NCBI GenBank assembly: GCA_012184525.1
Contig: WOFQ01000013.1
Coordinates: forward strand, 620,001 to 684,000
Direction of reading: 5' to 3'
DNA from: Xenoacremonium recifei
Lineage: Eukaryota; Ascomycota; Sordariomycetes; Hypocreales; Nectriaceae
DNA length: 64,000 bases
Part shown: piece by piece, positions 1 through 12,462 of the stretch
Numbering within the stretch: position 1 is the first letter of the stretch
How the letters are laid out: every line of letters begins with the position of its first letter
Notes under the pieces: generated by a model
Seen by the model: the letters and a program-made list of their open reading frames with translations, nothing else
Database searches by the model: none
What the model was told of the DNA's origin: nothing
Position numbers and translations under genes: made by a program

Positions 1-216
1 CATCGGCAGCTATGCGAGGGCGTGGACCAGTTGACGCGCGAGGTGTACGAGCTGAAGATGGAGCTGCTGCGGCACTCAGGGTGCGATTGCGCGCTCATCA
101 AGGATTACATCCGCACTGAGGCGCATCGGTATGTCCAGACGATGTCGGGCGAGCTGCCGGCGCCGTGGTGGCAGCGGCGAGAGTCGCGGGGGGCTTTGGG
201 CGGGCCGGCTGGGTGA
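1..216 (+). CDS. bZIP transcription factor, 3' end only
   Basis: The reading frame is open from base 1 and ends at TGA 214-216, giving the last 71 residues of a protein that starts outside the window. The visible part is a regular leucine-zipper-like helix (QLTREVYELKMELLRHSG) followed by CDCALIKDYIRTEAHRYV. That C-terminal block is typical of fungal Atf1/CREB-type bZIP factors, where it follows the basic region and zipper. The basic DNA-binding region itself is not visible, so the assignment rests on the tail only. An internal ATG at 22 exists but is probably not a start, because the frame is open upstream of it. If correct, the protein is a nuclear dimeric DNA-binding regulator; the target genes cannot be inferred. 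Confidence 0.7.
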   Translation, partial: HRQLCEGVDQLTREVYELKMELLRHSGCDCALIKDYIRTEAHRYVQTMSGELPAPWWQRRESRGALGGPAG

Positions 217-2060
217 TTCGGAATTTCATATGCGATGCCATGGGAACACTGCGAGGGTGAGGCGACATACAACATGGCTATCATGGGAAGAGTTATAAAC
301 GAGTTTCATCAGGGTCTATACTCCGGGTGGCTATGACGACTCAGACATATCATTTAGAATGTCAGTATATTCCGTTCAGATTGTCAAAATCCCTTTTCCA
401 GACCATCCTCAGATGCAATCCGTAAAGTCGAGGATAATGACAAGCTGTCAACAGCAGAGCATGCATGAGGCTCTGCAAGGTTCTAGAATGTTCTTCAGCC
501 ATATATATCATCCGGGTCAGAACTCACACAATGAGGGTTAGGTGATATCACACTTCCACAATCAGGTCTGGGGTGGTGCGTCGAGACCAGGGCTTTGGGA
601 GTCACATGAGGCCACGTTTACCCGCATATATCAGAGCCACGGGTCATTGTCGTTGGTATAAAGTTGTTTGATGTCAAAAATTGGTGGAGTGCTACCTGTA
701 GAGGTGTTCGGTAGTGGATAGGCAATTCACATGATTGCTTATTGCTGATATCATTCGTTTCAAGCTCAGGGACCGATCACGTTGCATCCATAGCACATGG
801 GAATATAATATGAATTGCCATTTTTGAATTTTGAGTAGAGCAGTGCCGAGAAAGTCCGTGAAAGTACTCAAATCTGCCACCTGGCTCAGATAATATTGAG
901 ACAGTCAGAGCTCCAGTGTTTCCTTGGGGACGGAACATCAATCTAAGATGTCCGTGAAACACTGCTCTTACATTGTCCAACGTTTCAACAAATGCCAACC
1001 TACCGAGATCATCTCCCACAACTCCTATAGCAATATCGGCATATTGCATGGTCCCGAGTGCGGGTCTAGGCCTATGGGCTTCCCATATGATCATGTTCTT
1101 CGACGTCATCAACAAGTCTCGGTAGGTAACTATCCAATCAACAAAACGCCACAATCTATCTTTAGATCTTAATTGGGTTGAGCCGAGCTCCAAGATACAT
1201 CACCTCCAGCACATGCCCTGCTCGGTATGTAAGAGAATCTCACCGAGTGCCGAACACCCGCATACTCTCCGACATCCGTATCAGCCAGGGCGTCGCCTAA
1301 CCTCCATCCCCAGTCCCGGCCCCTCCCCCGCCCTGGAATATGTACCCTGCCCTGTCTGCCTGTCCACGGGACGAACCTAGCCTATCGCTGCCCTTGATGA
1401 CGGGCTGTCAACTCCGTTTCCACGACCTGTCAAGATCCTAGACGCCTCTGGAAGATAAGGTACGTCGGGCGTAGTTTCGGTGTTCGGTGTGTCTTATCTA
1501 TTACATTGCTTTAACAAGTAGAGTGGTAAGATGCTAGTGAGCTTCCTGATTCAACCCCGTCTTATCGGTAGGAGCTAGCTCAGATACCTGTGCTTATCAG
1601 AGGCCTTGTCATGACCAGGGGATGTTTTGACTTGATCGGGTCCGAAAGCGAGTTCCGTGCCGATACTCATGGCGTGACGTCTGAGCCGGTGAGCATCATC
1701 TAAGTCCTATTCTGGGGTAGTGCGGACTCATAGACTCGAGGGACTACACGACATTGTCGTGGATTGAGAATACATCCAGGAGGCTTGACATGTCAAGGGA
1801 AACACGAGACACGGACATTACGTGGGGTTGTAAATAATTATAGGAAGCATGCCGTTCTGGGTATATTGACGGGTCATATGTGTATGTACCTCCAAAGGTG
1901 TGTCTGTCATATCATCGTGATATCGCAGCGACTCTCACTGAGTGCATAGATAGCCAAGAAGCTACAGCGCTGCACCACATTGCAATTTACCCTCTTCCTA
2001 AGAGCGAGAATATTCAATGGGTATAAAGAAAAATAAATCCAAAACTGAATCTCGTAATCA
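217..2060. other. Intergenic, convergent 3' ends
   Basis: This stretch of 1.84 kb lies between the bZIP tail and the 3' end of the minus-strand transporter. It is AT-richer than the coding parts. The best open frame is on the minus strand at 777-1109 (110 codons from the first ATG). It has ordinary amino-acid composition, but I recognise no family and the overlapping plus frame is equally open, so I do not call it. No RNA gene or mobile element was seen. Confidence 0.5.
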
Positions 2061-3700
2061 TCATATGCCATTCGTGGCACAAGAGAACACTCCTCCAACA
2101 CTGCCATCATCAAATTGATCGACGATGGACTGGACACTAGCATATGTTCCCGCTGTGAGGAAGAAAAAGCCAATGATAATCATTGAAGCATTTAGGAAGA
2201 CGTTGAATGCGTCGACCAAACGGTTATGCTTTCGGCCCACGCTCTTGTCTGCGCTCCGCATACGGAAGAAGGCAACACCCCAGAAGATGAAACCGAACCA
2301 CGAGTCGAATAGCGAGGACATGACGGATAGCACTATTGTTGATTAGTATTTGTTGGAGCGATAGGATACGTATGTCTTGTCACTTACAGGACGAGAAGAA
2401 GGGAATGACCTGAGAAATGATAAAGGCCAGGACCCAAGTAGCGAAAAGAATGGCAGCCCATGTGCCCCAGCCGACAATCGTGTGGCTGTTCAGGTGTCGC
2501 GAGTTGCGGAAGATGCGGAAGAAGACGAATCGAGCCGTGACCGAGGCATACAGGACGCCGAGGAAGATGAGCGTGGGGATCATGAACGAAAATGACACCT
2601 TCTTGTACAGAGGGTTGAGCGATCCGAATGCGGGAGCTGTCACATATTGATTTCCAGTATAAGCATAGACGACAGCACCGACAATGCTGAAGACAATGAT
2701 CTCAGCAATAGTGCAGGCCCAGAGGGACTTGGGGAAATCCCTACAACATCGTCAGTGGCTGGGTGATTGTGAAGATGAAGTCCGACACTTACCGAGGATC
2801 CTTCATCTCAGCAATGAAGCTAGGCAGAGTAATTTGCCCAATGAAGGTGTAACTGATGTTCAAGAACGCTGACATGCCGTTCACGAAGCTAGTGTGCTTG
2901 ACAGGGAGCGCCGTGACAATAGGATAGCCCAAAGTGTCGGGGTCAAATCCAGCAGGTCTGTACTGAGCACCCTGGAACGCAGCCGCCAGGACGACCGAGA
3001 TGAAGGTGAAAAAGGCAGACGCCGTACCAAGCTTCGACAGCATGTTGAAAGTTCGCGGCAGGGAGCAAATACAGCAGATAATGGTGACCACGACTGAGAA
3101 CATGACAGTGCGGCAAGAGCCAACATCATCGGTAGCCGTCATGGTGTTCAGGTACTTAGCACCAACCAGCACGTGCAAGCCCTGGATGAACGTGTTGTTC
3201 AGGACAAACATGACAGCAGTCCCCCACCAAGCCCACTTCTTATTCCAGAACAGGGCTTGGCCGACGTCGCAAACGTCGCGAATCTCAGGATGCCTCAAGC
3301 AGAACTCCCAGAGCACCAGACTGGTGTAAAGGACAAAGCCGGCGACGACAACCGTGAGGATGAGGCCTGGGACCAGACCAAGAACGCTGTAAGACCAGGG
3401 GAAACTCATGATGGCCAAGCAGATATACTCGGAGAAGAGGAGAGCGGCCGTCTTCTGCCAGGAGCAGGTACGGTACTGGATAGCATTGCCATCTTCGGCG
3501 GCAATCTGCTTGCTGAGGATCGCAGAGCTGGAGTCGTCACTGCTGTCCGAGATGTCCTTCCGGGCGTATTCAGGGAGCTCGGTGATGCGAGGGCCAATGG
3601 TTACGCCGGGGCCTCCAAAGATTGAAGCCCATCGGGAAGATGGAACGGCGACCGAATCGGCGGTCGGCCCCTCGAGATCGGTCTGGAGCTTCTCCGACAT
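2061..3700 (-). CDS. AAAP-family amino acid transporter (Aa_trans)
   Basis: Three exons, complement of 2061-2332, 2388-2740 and 2793-3700, give 510 residues. Both introns have GTAAGT donors and TAG acceptors and restore the frame exactly. The N-terminal ~85 residues are hydrophilic and Ser/Asp-rich, so probably cytosolic. Hydrophobic segments follow from about residue 88 to the C terminus, including LLFSEYICLAIMSFPWSYSV and FVLYTSLVLWEFCLRHPEIR. The latter resembles the conserved core of fungal neutral amino acid permeases of the AAAP (PF01490) family, which drive proton-coupled amino acid import across plasma or vacuolar membranes. The start is the ATG at 3698-3700 with an A at -3; the frame is open upstream but has no ATG there. 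The substrate cannot be read from the sequence. Confidence 0.88.
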
Positions 3701-6700
3701 GGTTGGCAACTGACTGCTGGAAGACAGAGACAGAGACTCGGGAGAGGTATCGAGGTGGTGTTGCAACGAGGCAGGAGCGGGCGGTAGAGGAGACAAAGAA
3801 GTGATCAAGCAAACTCAATGCCGATCATATGGAGGGTTCTTGTTGATGTCTCGTCGCTGGGTAAGACTGCAAGTGGGTATGAAGAAGAGATGCAAGGACG
3901 GGATCACAACCGTGGCCTTTTAGATTGGAACAGAACAAGGTCAAACCTAAAAGCCGGGAGATTGACCTGGAGGGCTCGAGAGAGGATGAGGCAGAGTTTT
4001 AAGAGGGAGGAAGGGCTTGCAAGTTGCGATGGATGGAAAGTCGAAAGACGCCGTTTGCGCCATGCCTCCTTCCTTCCTGCCCGCTATAGGTACTTGTAGT
4101 ACATCCATCTCCCACCACGCCCTGCCGGGGAAGGACCCAACCAGGATCGTCCCGTCTCGACCACTGACGGCCTTGCGCAACACCGGGCAAGCACCACCAC
4201 ACCCGTTCGCGACTGCTTAACTCCTTCCGCTTCAGTCTATCCTGTCATCACTACGGTGTGCAAGCACCTCACGCTGGAGGGCCAGGCGTGCCTTCCCTGC
4301 TCACCAAACCTTAGCCCGCCTGTAGGCATCCAGTGACAGCGAGGTACGTACCCACCCCAATGACGTTCGCTCGCCCCAGGCCGCCCCGGCTGGCAAAGAT
4401 GGAACCTGGACGGGAAATAAGGGTGCCCTGTACGTACCGCTCTCCAGCTGGAGGCGACAATGGAGGTACTTGGGTACTTCGGAGGTGCATGAGGTGCATT
4501 GCAGCGCAGCAACTTGGCAGGGCAAGACCGGGCTAGCCTCCTTTCTCCCCAGCGCGATCCTTCCGGAACGCCCGTATGGGTCCGGGGCTCCACTCTGTCC
4601 CGCAGAACCTCCGCGCCAAGTGCCGAACTTCCGTGTTCTTCTTGGTGCCAAAACCAGCCGCGAGCTGGCCCCGACAGCCTGCCCCGGGCGAGCAGCCGCA
4701 GCGCAACGATAGCGCTCTGAGGCCCTGTATTGGATCAATAAACGAACGATCCATATCCCATCAATCCACCGCAGTGCGTCGACGACTCGAGGCGAATCCC
4801 TTCCTTGGGGCCTGGGCAGACGCAACCACTGAACCCCCAAATGGCCTCGCCCTCATTGGGTCGCCTTCCCCGAAGCGAGGCGTGGGAGGAAATGCTCCTT
4901 CGCAACGCCGCTGGGTCTGGGGACGGGGACGGGGACGGGATGGATGGTGGTGAGACCGTCAGCACCCCAGCGATGACGTGCCCGCCCGCTATCCACTGAG
5001 GAGCTGGTCAGTGACATGAGATGGAGAGCGAGCGTCGTTTTGGGCCGTTGTCTGAGGTTTGCATTCGCGTATTGAGGACGTAATCGTAAGGTTCTTCTGA
5101 AGTGCCCTCCGCAGACAAGTTCGATGAAAAACTGATGAGACTCCATCGGTCCCGCCTGGAATGCGGCCGTGGCGGCATCGTAAAGGACGCCTCGGAGTTA
5201 TTTGCGCCCAGGTCTCAGCCCTCTCCGCGTTCATCTGGCCATCCAGCTCTTAGTCAAATGGTAGTGTTTGCAATCGGGCACTGCACCTATCAGGTGTCTC
5301 AGAGTCCCCAAGTGTCTCGAGACATGGGTGGCAAGTCCGAATCCAGGCCCTGAAAGCGTTATCTCCATCCCAACCACGACAAGGCCCTAATGCAACGGGT
5401 GCCCATGCATCGTCGATCCCGTGAGGCAGCAGCTTTTCCCAGGGTCGAGCGACGGGGATGGCGCATTCAATGGCGTTGTTTCCGGCCACCACGTTCTGCG
5501 TCTCGAACAAATCGGCGCCTCGACCAGGGTGCTCTGATATCAATCCAGCTCTGAAAGGCGTGATAACGCTAGGGCAGCGTTACGGCTCGTCGGAGGATTC
5601 AGCGGGCAATGAATGGGTGGTCGGGGCGTGTGGGGGAGGCAGGGAGCTCGCGTGATCGGGGGGATCGAGGCTCAAGGGGCGCATTTGGGATGTTTTCAAG
5701 GGACTCGAATAGAGAGGAGGGCACAACTCAGATGCCAAGGCTTCTTGGCTGCATTTCAGATCCGGTGAGAGCCTCATCCCGCCAAGTCGCCCTGCTGCTG
5801 CGACGGGGAGTTCGGGGAGTCTGTCCCCAGAGAGGAGCATCGGGCCACTTGCACGCTGGTTAAGCTTATTTTCCTTTCGCTGCACCAGCGCTTGCCCTCG
5901 GCCGTCAAGGTCAATGCATCGAAAAAAAAAACCACCGCCGTTCTAGACCCTTCAGACGATGGCACGTGGAGATCTGATCGCCCCGCCAATGCGAAAAACA
6001 TCGCCCATCCAATCGTCTCTTCAGTCTCAGTCCCTGAACGCTGACGACTCTGCTGAAGATCCTTCCATTATGTCCGCGGCTGCCAGCGATGATCTGCTTC
6101 AGTGGGTTTCTGACGCAATTCTCCGAGCCAATATTCTTGACACATAGTCGCGAGTTCCAGCTTGCCAGCTTCGCCAACCCGGCTTCGCCTATCGGCCCAT
6201 GCCTTCATCTCAAGTGTCAAGTAGCTGATGATCCATGGTTACATCGCTTGTCGCATCAAAGACGCCATCTCTTCATCCAATGTGTCAGAATCCTTTCTCA
6301 TCGGCCTCGCGGCACATTGGGTCGTATGCAGTGGTCTGCTGAATATCCAAGGGTCCACGAGTCCACAACAATTCGTAATGTCAACGACGCAATTCAATTA
6401 CTGCTCTCATTTCTTTTCTTGTGATCTAGAACGTAGCCGTGGGTCCATTTCTAACCACCAACGAAGCTATCGCAACTCAGAAGCAATCGCGCAACTAAGA
6501 GGCGGCAAAAACAGCCCACCACACCACCAAAAGGAAATGCAAGGAAAAGACAAGCGTAGGAACATCAGCAATGATAGATCAATCGTCCGGGAAGCAAAAA
6601 GTAAAATTGATAAATTTTGCAAAAGAGTTCGGAGCCATGTCGTCGAGTAATGGCTCCTACGTCTCTGTCGCTCGGTTGCTGGTCTTAAGTATGTCTCGCG

Positions 6701-8463
6701 GTTAAAGTTTTTTGTGTCGTCCTCGTTTCGAACCCAAGCCCTTCCCACCTTGTCCAACCCGTGAGGTAGTTTGACCTGACCGTATTACCGTTACGGCGCC
6801 CCTACCTCGAAAGCATGTCGAGTTATACAAATATATAACACATAGGCACGTCGTCCCCTTCCCATGGTAGGGGAACTGTCCGCTGGTGTGTCGCTGTCGT
6901 GGTGGAGAGCGGGGGTGGTGTTGGGTGAGGCGGCCACGATTGCTGGAGGTCCTGATGCTGGTGTTTGCTGCCATGAATCACCATCACGGCAGGAGCGCCA
7001 GCACCGCACCTGCCACAACCATTTTTCGGCAGCGCATGAAGCTTTTCAACACGCATTAAATGATCCATCGCAGCGCTTGCTGGTGTTTTGGAATTATTTT
7101 GCAACCCAACACAGGCACCCCACCACATCATTGCATCAAAACATGGGAGCGGACAACAACCACAAACAACAAGACAAACAGAAGACATGACTCAAACAAT
7201 TACAAGCATTGGAGAACATTTGCGACCAGACCAAAAATGGTTTTAGCGAGAGCACATGCGACTTGCATTGCCAAGAGTGTACAGCATCGTTTCGCTATCT
7301 TCGCACTTCTCGATCGTCGTCGGTGTCGTGGTCATTTCGCATCGCCGCCTCGCATCGTCGCCTCGCATCACTAGTCAGTAGGCCCAGCGCTCGCATTACT
7401 CCATGCGACGTATAACGTGGCAGGAAGACCTAGCACTCGCATCTTTGGTCGAAGGACATTTGGGGATGAAGATTCCTAGAATCAGGGGACGCGGATCATG
7501 TACGTGCAATAAAGACAGTTGTGCAATTTGGTCAAGAACATAAATCAGGTCAGTCAACGGTCCGAGAATGTAAGTCAAGGGATTTTAACGAGAGACAGAT
7601 ACGGAACGGAGGTTCGTTGATGGAAAAACCAGCATGATCGGTGAGGTGGTGAAAGAATGTTGTTGGAGCGAAGTTGGACGCACCCCATGCCTGGAGCGGG
7701 GGAAATCCGTTAATCAGCTAGGGTTGGGCTAAGGCCTGGGCAAGATGGGCTAAATGCAAGACCTATGATGTCTAGTTGCATTATTTGGTTATTTGCTAGG
7801 AACCCCGTTATTTGGCATCCGCTACCCCATCTGAGTCGTTGCCTTATCACATCGCCGTGACGCGACCGGCTGGTCTAATCTAAATGAAGGTCGGGTCGTG
7901 GTCGCGAGTTCGTCACGTATTGCATGATAACACTAAATAATCAACATCTTTCCAAGCTTCTCTCGTCGTGATAACATCGTTTTTGCAGACTCCTGGCAGC
8001 ATACGAACGACCCCGGAACGTGTCAAGGTCCCCGCCAACGCCAACTTTGTCATCGTGCAGCAGATTACACGTGAAGATAGCGATAAGCAAAAATCAGCTC
8101 TGGCCACCTCACACCTCATCGTGCCTGGTCTGGTTCGGGAGGGTCACGACCAAGAAAACTGGCAAAACTCCTTTTAATTAGGCAGGCCTGCCACAACTTT
8201 GCCTCCTAAATTCACCTCGCGCACTCCCATTTTCGACTTGACGACCGATTTCTTCCCCCCACACCCGCTTCCACGAAATACTCGAGCGATCCCGATGAAC
8301 AAAGCGCCTTGACATCCCCACACCTCAGTACTGGGCGATACTCGGACTTCATATCGCGAGCGCTACGCCAAGCGCCACACATCCTCGTCCGATCCTGGAC
8401 CAACCCTCGTCATAATTCTCCTGCTCTCTCGGCGCGGCAGCCGTGAGCCATCCTGTCGTACCG
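3701..8463. other. Long divergent intergenic region
   Basis: These 4.8 kb separate the start of the minus-strand transporter from the plus-strand ICE2 gene, so they hold both promoters. From about 4200 to 5900 the DNA is GC-rich and full of overlapping long frames on both strands that share no recognisable protein. From about 5900 to 8400 it is AT-richer. I found no supported gene, tRNA or transposon here. A purine/pyrimidine-biased stretch near 3720-4080 probably belongs to the transporter leader. Confidence 0.45.
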
Positions 8464-9813
8464 ATGTGGTGGTTTTTCCGCGCCCTTTTCAGCTCAGTCT
8501 TCCTGTTAAGCATCGTCCTCTCGATACCCGTTGCTTTCGATGTCGGCGGGAGGGATAGCGGGCTGGCCTACAGCCTCGGTCTCTTCATCTTCTACTTGAT
8601 ATACTCCACGGTCGAGCTTGCGACATCGGAACGGCCACGATCTCGCCTGTTTCTGGCCAACCTCCTCCGCCTTTCCCAGTGGATAGTCATCCCGTCGCTC
8701 CTTATCTGGGCACTGGGACAGTTTGCTGTCGATGCGGGCAGCACCAACTGGGTCGAGAGAACGCTGGGAGGGGTTTTCAGCTCCAAGAGCACCAGTTGGA
8801 GGGAATGGGTATTTGGGAAGGAAGGGTTGGTGGAAACGGTGATGCTCGGTGGGTGGGATAATGTGCTGAGATACTCGGGGCCGATATTCCAACTGCTCGA
8901 GGGCTTTTGCACTCTGCTAGTCATCCAGGCCGCCGGTCAGGTCACCAGGTGGCTAGTCAACAGAGGGAGGAGTGATACGTGGGTTGTAAGTTTTGGTTGG
9001 CCCTCGTTGGTGATGCACATGTTAACGGCGATACAGATTATCCTCCTCGTTTTCTCTGGTTCGATCATGGCCAGTGCAGTCTACTTCCTCTGGAGGGTAG
9101 CCCAATTCCCACAAATCAGCAACATGGATGCAACGCTCATCGGTATTGCGATGACTACGGCGGTATTCCTATGCGCCTTCGGCATCGGAAGCGGCCGCGG
9201 GAACCCGGTCGAATCTTCCCTCCTTTTCGCATACATCGTCCTTTGCGTCTACCAGATCTTCACCGACTACCTCCCATCAGACGCTACCGTAACGGAGGCG
9301 GACCAGGCGAGCTCGCAACCCGAAATCCCCCCCTTGCCGCCCATCATCATGGCGTCCTATTCCACATTCTTACACATGGTGAGCGATCTTCCTGATGCGC
9401 TACACTCATCGCTCCTCTTCCTCTATGCCGCCTTCCAGACTATCACGCCTTCTGTCATCATCTCACTCACCTATCGATTACTTGTCTTCTACTGCGCCAC
9501 TCGCATCATCCCTTCAGTCCGTGACCTGGGCGCCAAGGCGATGATGCAAGAGCCAGACTGGGAAGACTCAGAAACAGCAAACCGACTGCTCAGCTTCTTG
9601 AGCTGGTTTTCGCCCTCCATACTAATAGCTATATATACGAGCCTCCTCCTTCAACATTTCTCGACAAGCGATGGCCCCGACGGCTGGACTCTAAGAGGCG
9701 GAGATGCTGGAGGCAGCACATGGCAATGGACCAACGTTGGCCTGACGATGGTTCTTTACGGCATCGAGCTCTACCTAGGCCACGACGAACAGGATCACTG
9801 GAAGGTGGACTGA
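8464..9813 (+). CDS. ICE2: ICE2-family ER membrane protein
   Basis: Members of this family (PF08426; yeast Ice2) are polytopic ER membrane proteins. They are needed for cortical ER inheritance, ER shape and lipid balance between ER membranes and lipid droplets. The protein starts MWWFFRALFSSVFLLSIV, continues through IPVAFDVGGRDSGLAYSLGLF, the family's N-terminal signature, and has about eight further hydrophobic segments. I chose ATG 8464 over an upstream GTG in the same frame. A stop-free 51-nt intron is likely at 8986-9036 (GTAAGT donor, TTAAC branch region, ACAG acceptor). Removing it joins TWV to IILLVFSGS and gives 432 residues; retaining it gives 449. Downstream, the gene is followed by a same-strand hydrolase. 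Confidence 0.88.
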   Translation: MWWFFRALFSSVFLLSIVLSIPVAFDVGGRDSGLAYSLGLFIFYLIYSTVELATSERPRSRLFLANLLRLSQWIVIPSLLIWALGQFAVDAGSTNWVERTLGGVFSSKSTSWREWVFGKEGLVETVMLGGWDNVLRYSGPIFQLLEGFCTLLVIQAAGQVTRWLVNRGRSDTWVVSFGWPSLVMHMLTAIQIILLVFSGSIMASAVYFLWRVAQFPQISNMDATLIGIAMTTAVFLCAFGIGSGRGNPVESSLLFAYIVLCVYQIFTDYLPSDATVTEADQASSQPEIPPLPPIIMASYSTFLHMVSDLPDALHSSLLFLYAAFQTITPSVIISLTYRLLVFYCATRIIPSVRDLGAKAMMQEPDWEDSETANRLLSFLSWFSPSILIAIYTSLLLQHFSTSDGPDGWTLRGGDAGGSTWQWTNVGLTMVLYGIELYLGHDEQDHWKVD

Positions 9814-10535
9814 AGAGGTGGAAGCAGTTGAGAACGGTATTTCTATTCACAAATGACGTGGACGCCAGGCACGACGAATGGCGGCATTTTTGCCTAAACA
9901 ATACTTCACATGAGGGAGACGGCGTCTCGGGGTCCATGGCGGTATATTTTTCACGCGGCAGCATCCTGGGGCTGCGGCCTCGGCTGGGTTGGTATGGAGG
10001 TTAGCGCTGAAGCGCATCGGCGTTATTAGGGTAGGCAGTCTTGTTCTTGCGCAGCATGGCGATATTGATATAATGGATCTTTTTCTTTGTTTTTTGAAGC
10101 TGGTTGGTGCCGGAAAAGGGATGGAGTTTATATGAAGTTTGTGGTGATGGATCTAGTACTGATGCTTCGAGCGATGATGCAAGCTGGGGCTGGAGAAAGC
10201 ATTGATCGACGCAAGGGTGTCGTGTTTCGTTTCAAAGCATTATGCGGTGGCTGGAAGTTAAATCATGTTCCTTGTCAATCAGACAGTTACCCGATTATTC
10301 GATATTAGCCTTTATCATCAATTTCTACAACATAAGAAACGGAACCGCCGAAAGATCGCTCGCTACCCTACATTCCCCACTATCTCACATGTGCGACTTG
10401 AGATGAACCTCAATACAAGACATCTGCTGTCCGACTACGGAGTTTCATCTGACAAATACCTCACACTCAATGCTCAATTGCTGCTTTCCTCTCTCAAAAC
10501 GCTACAAATCACAGAAAAACCGCCATAAAGGCAGG
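9814..10535. other. Intergenic, ICE2 3' side and hydrolase promoter
   Basis: About 720 bp between two plus-strand genes. It becomes AT-richer toward 10300-10500, as expected for a promoter/leader of the downstream gene. A near match (one mismatch) to the TACGGAGTA motif lies at about 10435. No gene seen. Confidence 0.5.
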
Positions 10536-11584
10536 ATGGCAGACACATACACTACCAAGGGCCTGCCACCTCCCCCGCAAATCTCCATGACCACCATCCC
10601 GATGGCCGGCCTCCTGGTGGACGTCTACGGCCTCGCTGAGCTGCCACCATCCGGCCCAGTATCTTGCCTCTGGCTGTTGCATCCACGCACCCGCACACGG
10701 GCTCGCATGGCCGACATCGCAGCCCGTGTCCTTGGAGCTTGGCATGCGAATCCGGCTTCCAAGACGCGGGGTCTCGTGGCGCTGGCGTTTGACATGCCGA
10801 ACCACGGCTCGCGGCTGGTCAGCGAGGCGGCGAATAAGACGTGGGATGGCGGCAATGAGGCGCATGCGATAGACATGCTTGGGATGGTGAAGGGCGGGAC
10901 CGGCGATATGAAGGGGTTGATGGACTTGGTGGAAGGGTACTTGAAGAGGGACCTCAGTGGGCATGTGTGTCTGGGATGGAGTTTGGGCGGGCATGGGGCG
11001 TGGCAGGCGTGGATTGGGGAGAGCAGGATTGATGCGTCAGTTGTGATCATAGGGTGTCCGGACTTTATGGGTGAGTCAGGAGGATGCTTGAACGACAGAA
11101 TGGATGAGTGCTGACATATGAGACAGGACTCATGAGCGGTCGCGCCAAGAAGGCCAGCCTTGACTGCGGCGACTCCTTCATCGGAAGCAAATACTTCCCT
11201 TCCTCACTCAAGGCCACCTGCGCTCAAAATGACCCCAAGGCCATCCTCTTCGACACTGCCCCCCTCCCACGCTTGCCCCTGTCCGCATCTGAACAAGCCC
11301 GTCTCCGGAGCATTTTCGATGCCCGTGTCAAAGGCAAGAAGCTGCTACTGTGCTCCGGTGGCGCAGATCAGCTGGTGCCGTATGCTGCTGGGGAGCCTTT
11401 CATCACGCTGTTAAAGGATGCGGTGAGCGGGTGGTATCAAGATGGGAATATGGTGGTGGATGATCGAGTGTACGATGGCGTGGGACATGCGTTTAGTGCG
11501 GATATGGTGCAGGATGCTGTCAAGTTTCTCGTGGAGGCTGTGGCAGCCGGGCCCAGAGAAAAGGGCGAGAAATCTAAGATCTAA
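10536..11584 (+). CDS. Alpha/beta-hydrolase fold protein
   Basis: Two exons, 10536-11070 and 11127-11584, are joined by a 56-nt intron with a GTGAGT donor and ACAG acceptor; the product is 330 residues. The fold is indicated by LGWSLGGHGAWQAW, which holds the GXSXG nucleophile elbow. DQLVP then supplies a likely acid, and GVGHAFS supplies a likely catalytic His near the end. A DMPNHGSR segment in the first third matches the strand/oxyanion region of serine hydrolases. These make a serine esterase/peptidase-like enzyme likely. There is no obvious signal peptide, so it is probably intracellular. The substrate is unknown. It is convergent with the DUF218 gene, with only 61 bp between stops, so their 3' UTRs must overlap or be very short. 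Confidence 0.8.
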
Positions 11585-11645
11585 GGTTTAACATGTATCG
11601 ATGGTATGAGGTAGACAAGAGAGAACGCCTCAAGTGGCTATGAGA

Positions 11646-12462
11646 TCAGATCCACGGACGTGGTGCATTTTCATCTATGCCGTCTCCCTTGACCACCAAC
11701 CCGCTCTCCTCTCCGTTTCCATCTATAAAGACGCCCTGCTTAACCACCCAAGGGTTCCTTCTCAGCCGCTTCCCCGCAAGACTCGTCCCCCGTCCATGCG
11801 GATCTTCCGCCCACTCTCCCATCGCCAATGCCACGCCCTTCATAGCCTCCTCATTCCTACTGCCACCTTCTTCATCACCTTTCAGCAAAGCCGCCATTCC
11901 AGGCGGATCAATGCCCACGAAGGAGACGCGGTCCAACGGGTACCCAATCGCAACGACATGGCCGTCGATGAGTCGTGGCTTCTTGAACGCGTGGCTGATG
12001 ATGGTGACATGCAACGGCCAAGCTCCAAAATGGGCGTAGAACAATGTTAACGAGAAGAGAACGTTGTGGTAAGAGTCTAGAGCGCGCTCTTCAATAAGGA
12101 TTTGGTCTGCTGTGGGATTATCATTGAGATATCCCCAGTACCCATGCTCGGCAGCCAGGTTCGCATAACTCTGCGCTTCAGAGAGTGTCGTTTCCTTTCT
12201 CGTAGGACCCCTTCTTCGCATTAGATTGTCCATTCCACTCATTCTTTAATACCGGAGCATACCCTGAGAAGACCAACACAGGTTGTTGAGGGTCCTTCGC
12301 GAGCGCCTCCACACCTGCTTTGATATGCGCAATGAACGTCGGCGTTTCGCCGCATTGGAAGTCTGCTATTAGCCATTCATCTTCGGAAGAGCCCTTGGTC
12401 GGGCCGCCGAGCCATATCCCGTGGCAACAGACAATTATTAGATGGTTGCGGGATGTGGACAT
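11646..12462 (-). CDS. DUF218-domain (YdcF-like) fungal protein
   Basis: Two exons, complement of 11646-12213 and 12214-12262-flanked 12263-12462, give 255 residues. The 49-nt intron (12214-12262) has a GTATGC donor, a CTAAT branch and an AAG acceptor, and its removal restores VFSGGRGPTRKETTLSEAQSYANLA. The N-terminal strand LIIVCCHGIWLGG, the GETPTFIAH segment, the SGG.TR loop and the later HVTIISHAFKKPR strand match the DUF218/YdcF fold. That fold is a Rossmann-like, S-adenosylmethionine-binding-like family of mostly unknown function. The start at ATG 12460-12462 gives the usual fungal N terminus; in-frame sequence upstream looks like leader. Role unknown. The stop is 61 bp from the convergent hydrolase stop. 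Confidence 0.78.

Noticed and set aside
777..1109. A 110-codon minus-strand frame with normal-looking composition (IIWEAHRPRPALGTMQYADIAIG).
   Set aside because: No recognisable family, an overlapping open frame on the other strand, and no promoter or intron support; too weak to call.
1500..1580. A B-box-like GATTCAACCCC suggesting a tRNA gene.
   Set aside because: No A box at proper distance and no cloverleaf could be drawn.
4301..4840. A 179-codon minus-strand ORF in the transporter/ICE2 intergenic region.
   Set aside because: GC-rich with open frames in most phases on both strands; the translation has no protein-like pattern.
6715..6740. GGTTCGAAAC-like B box on the minus strand.
   Set aside because: No A box or acceptor-stem pairing around it.
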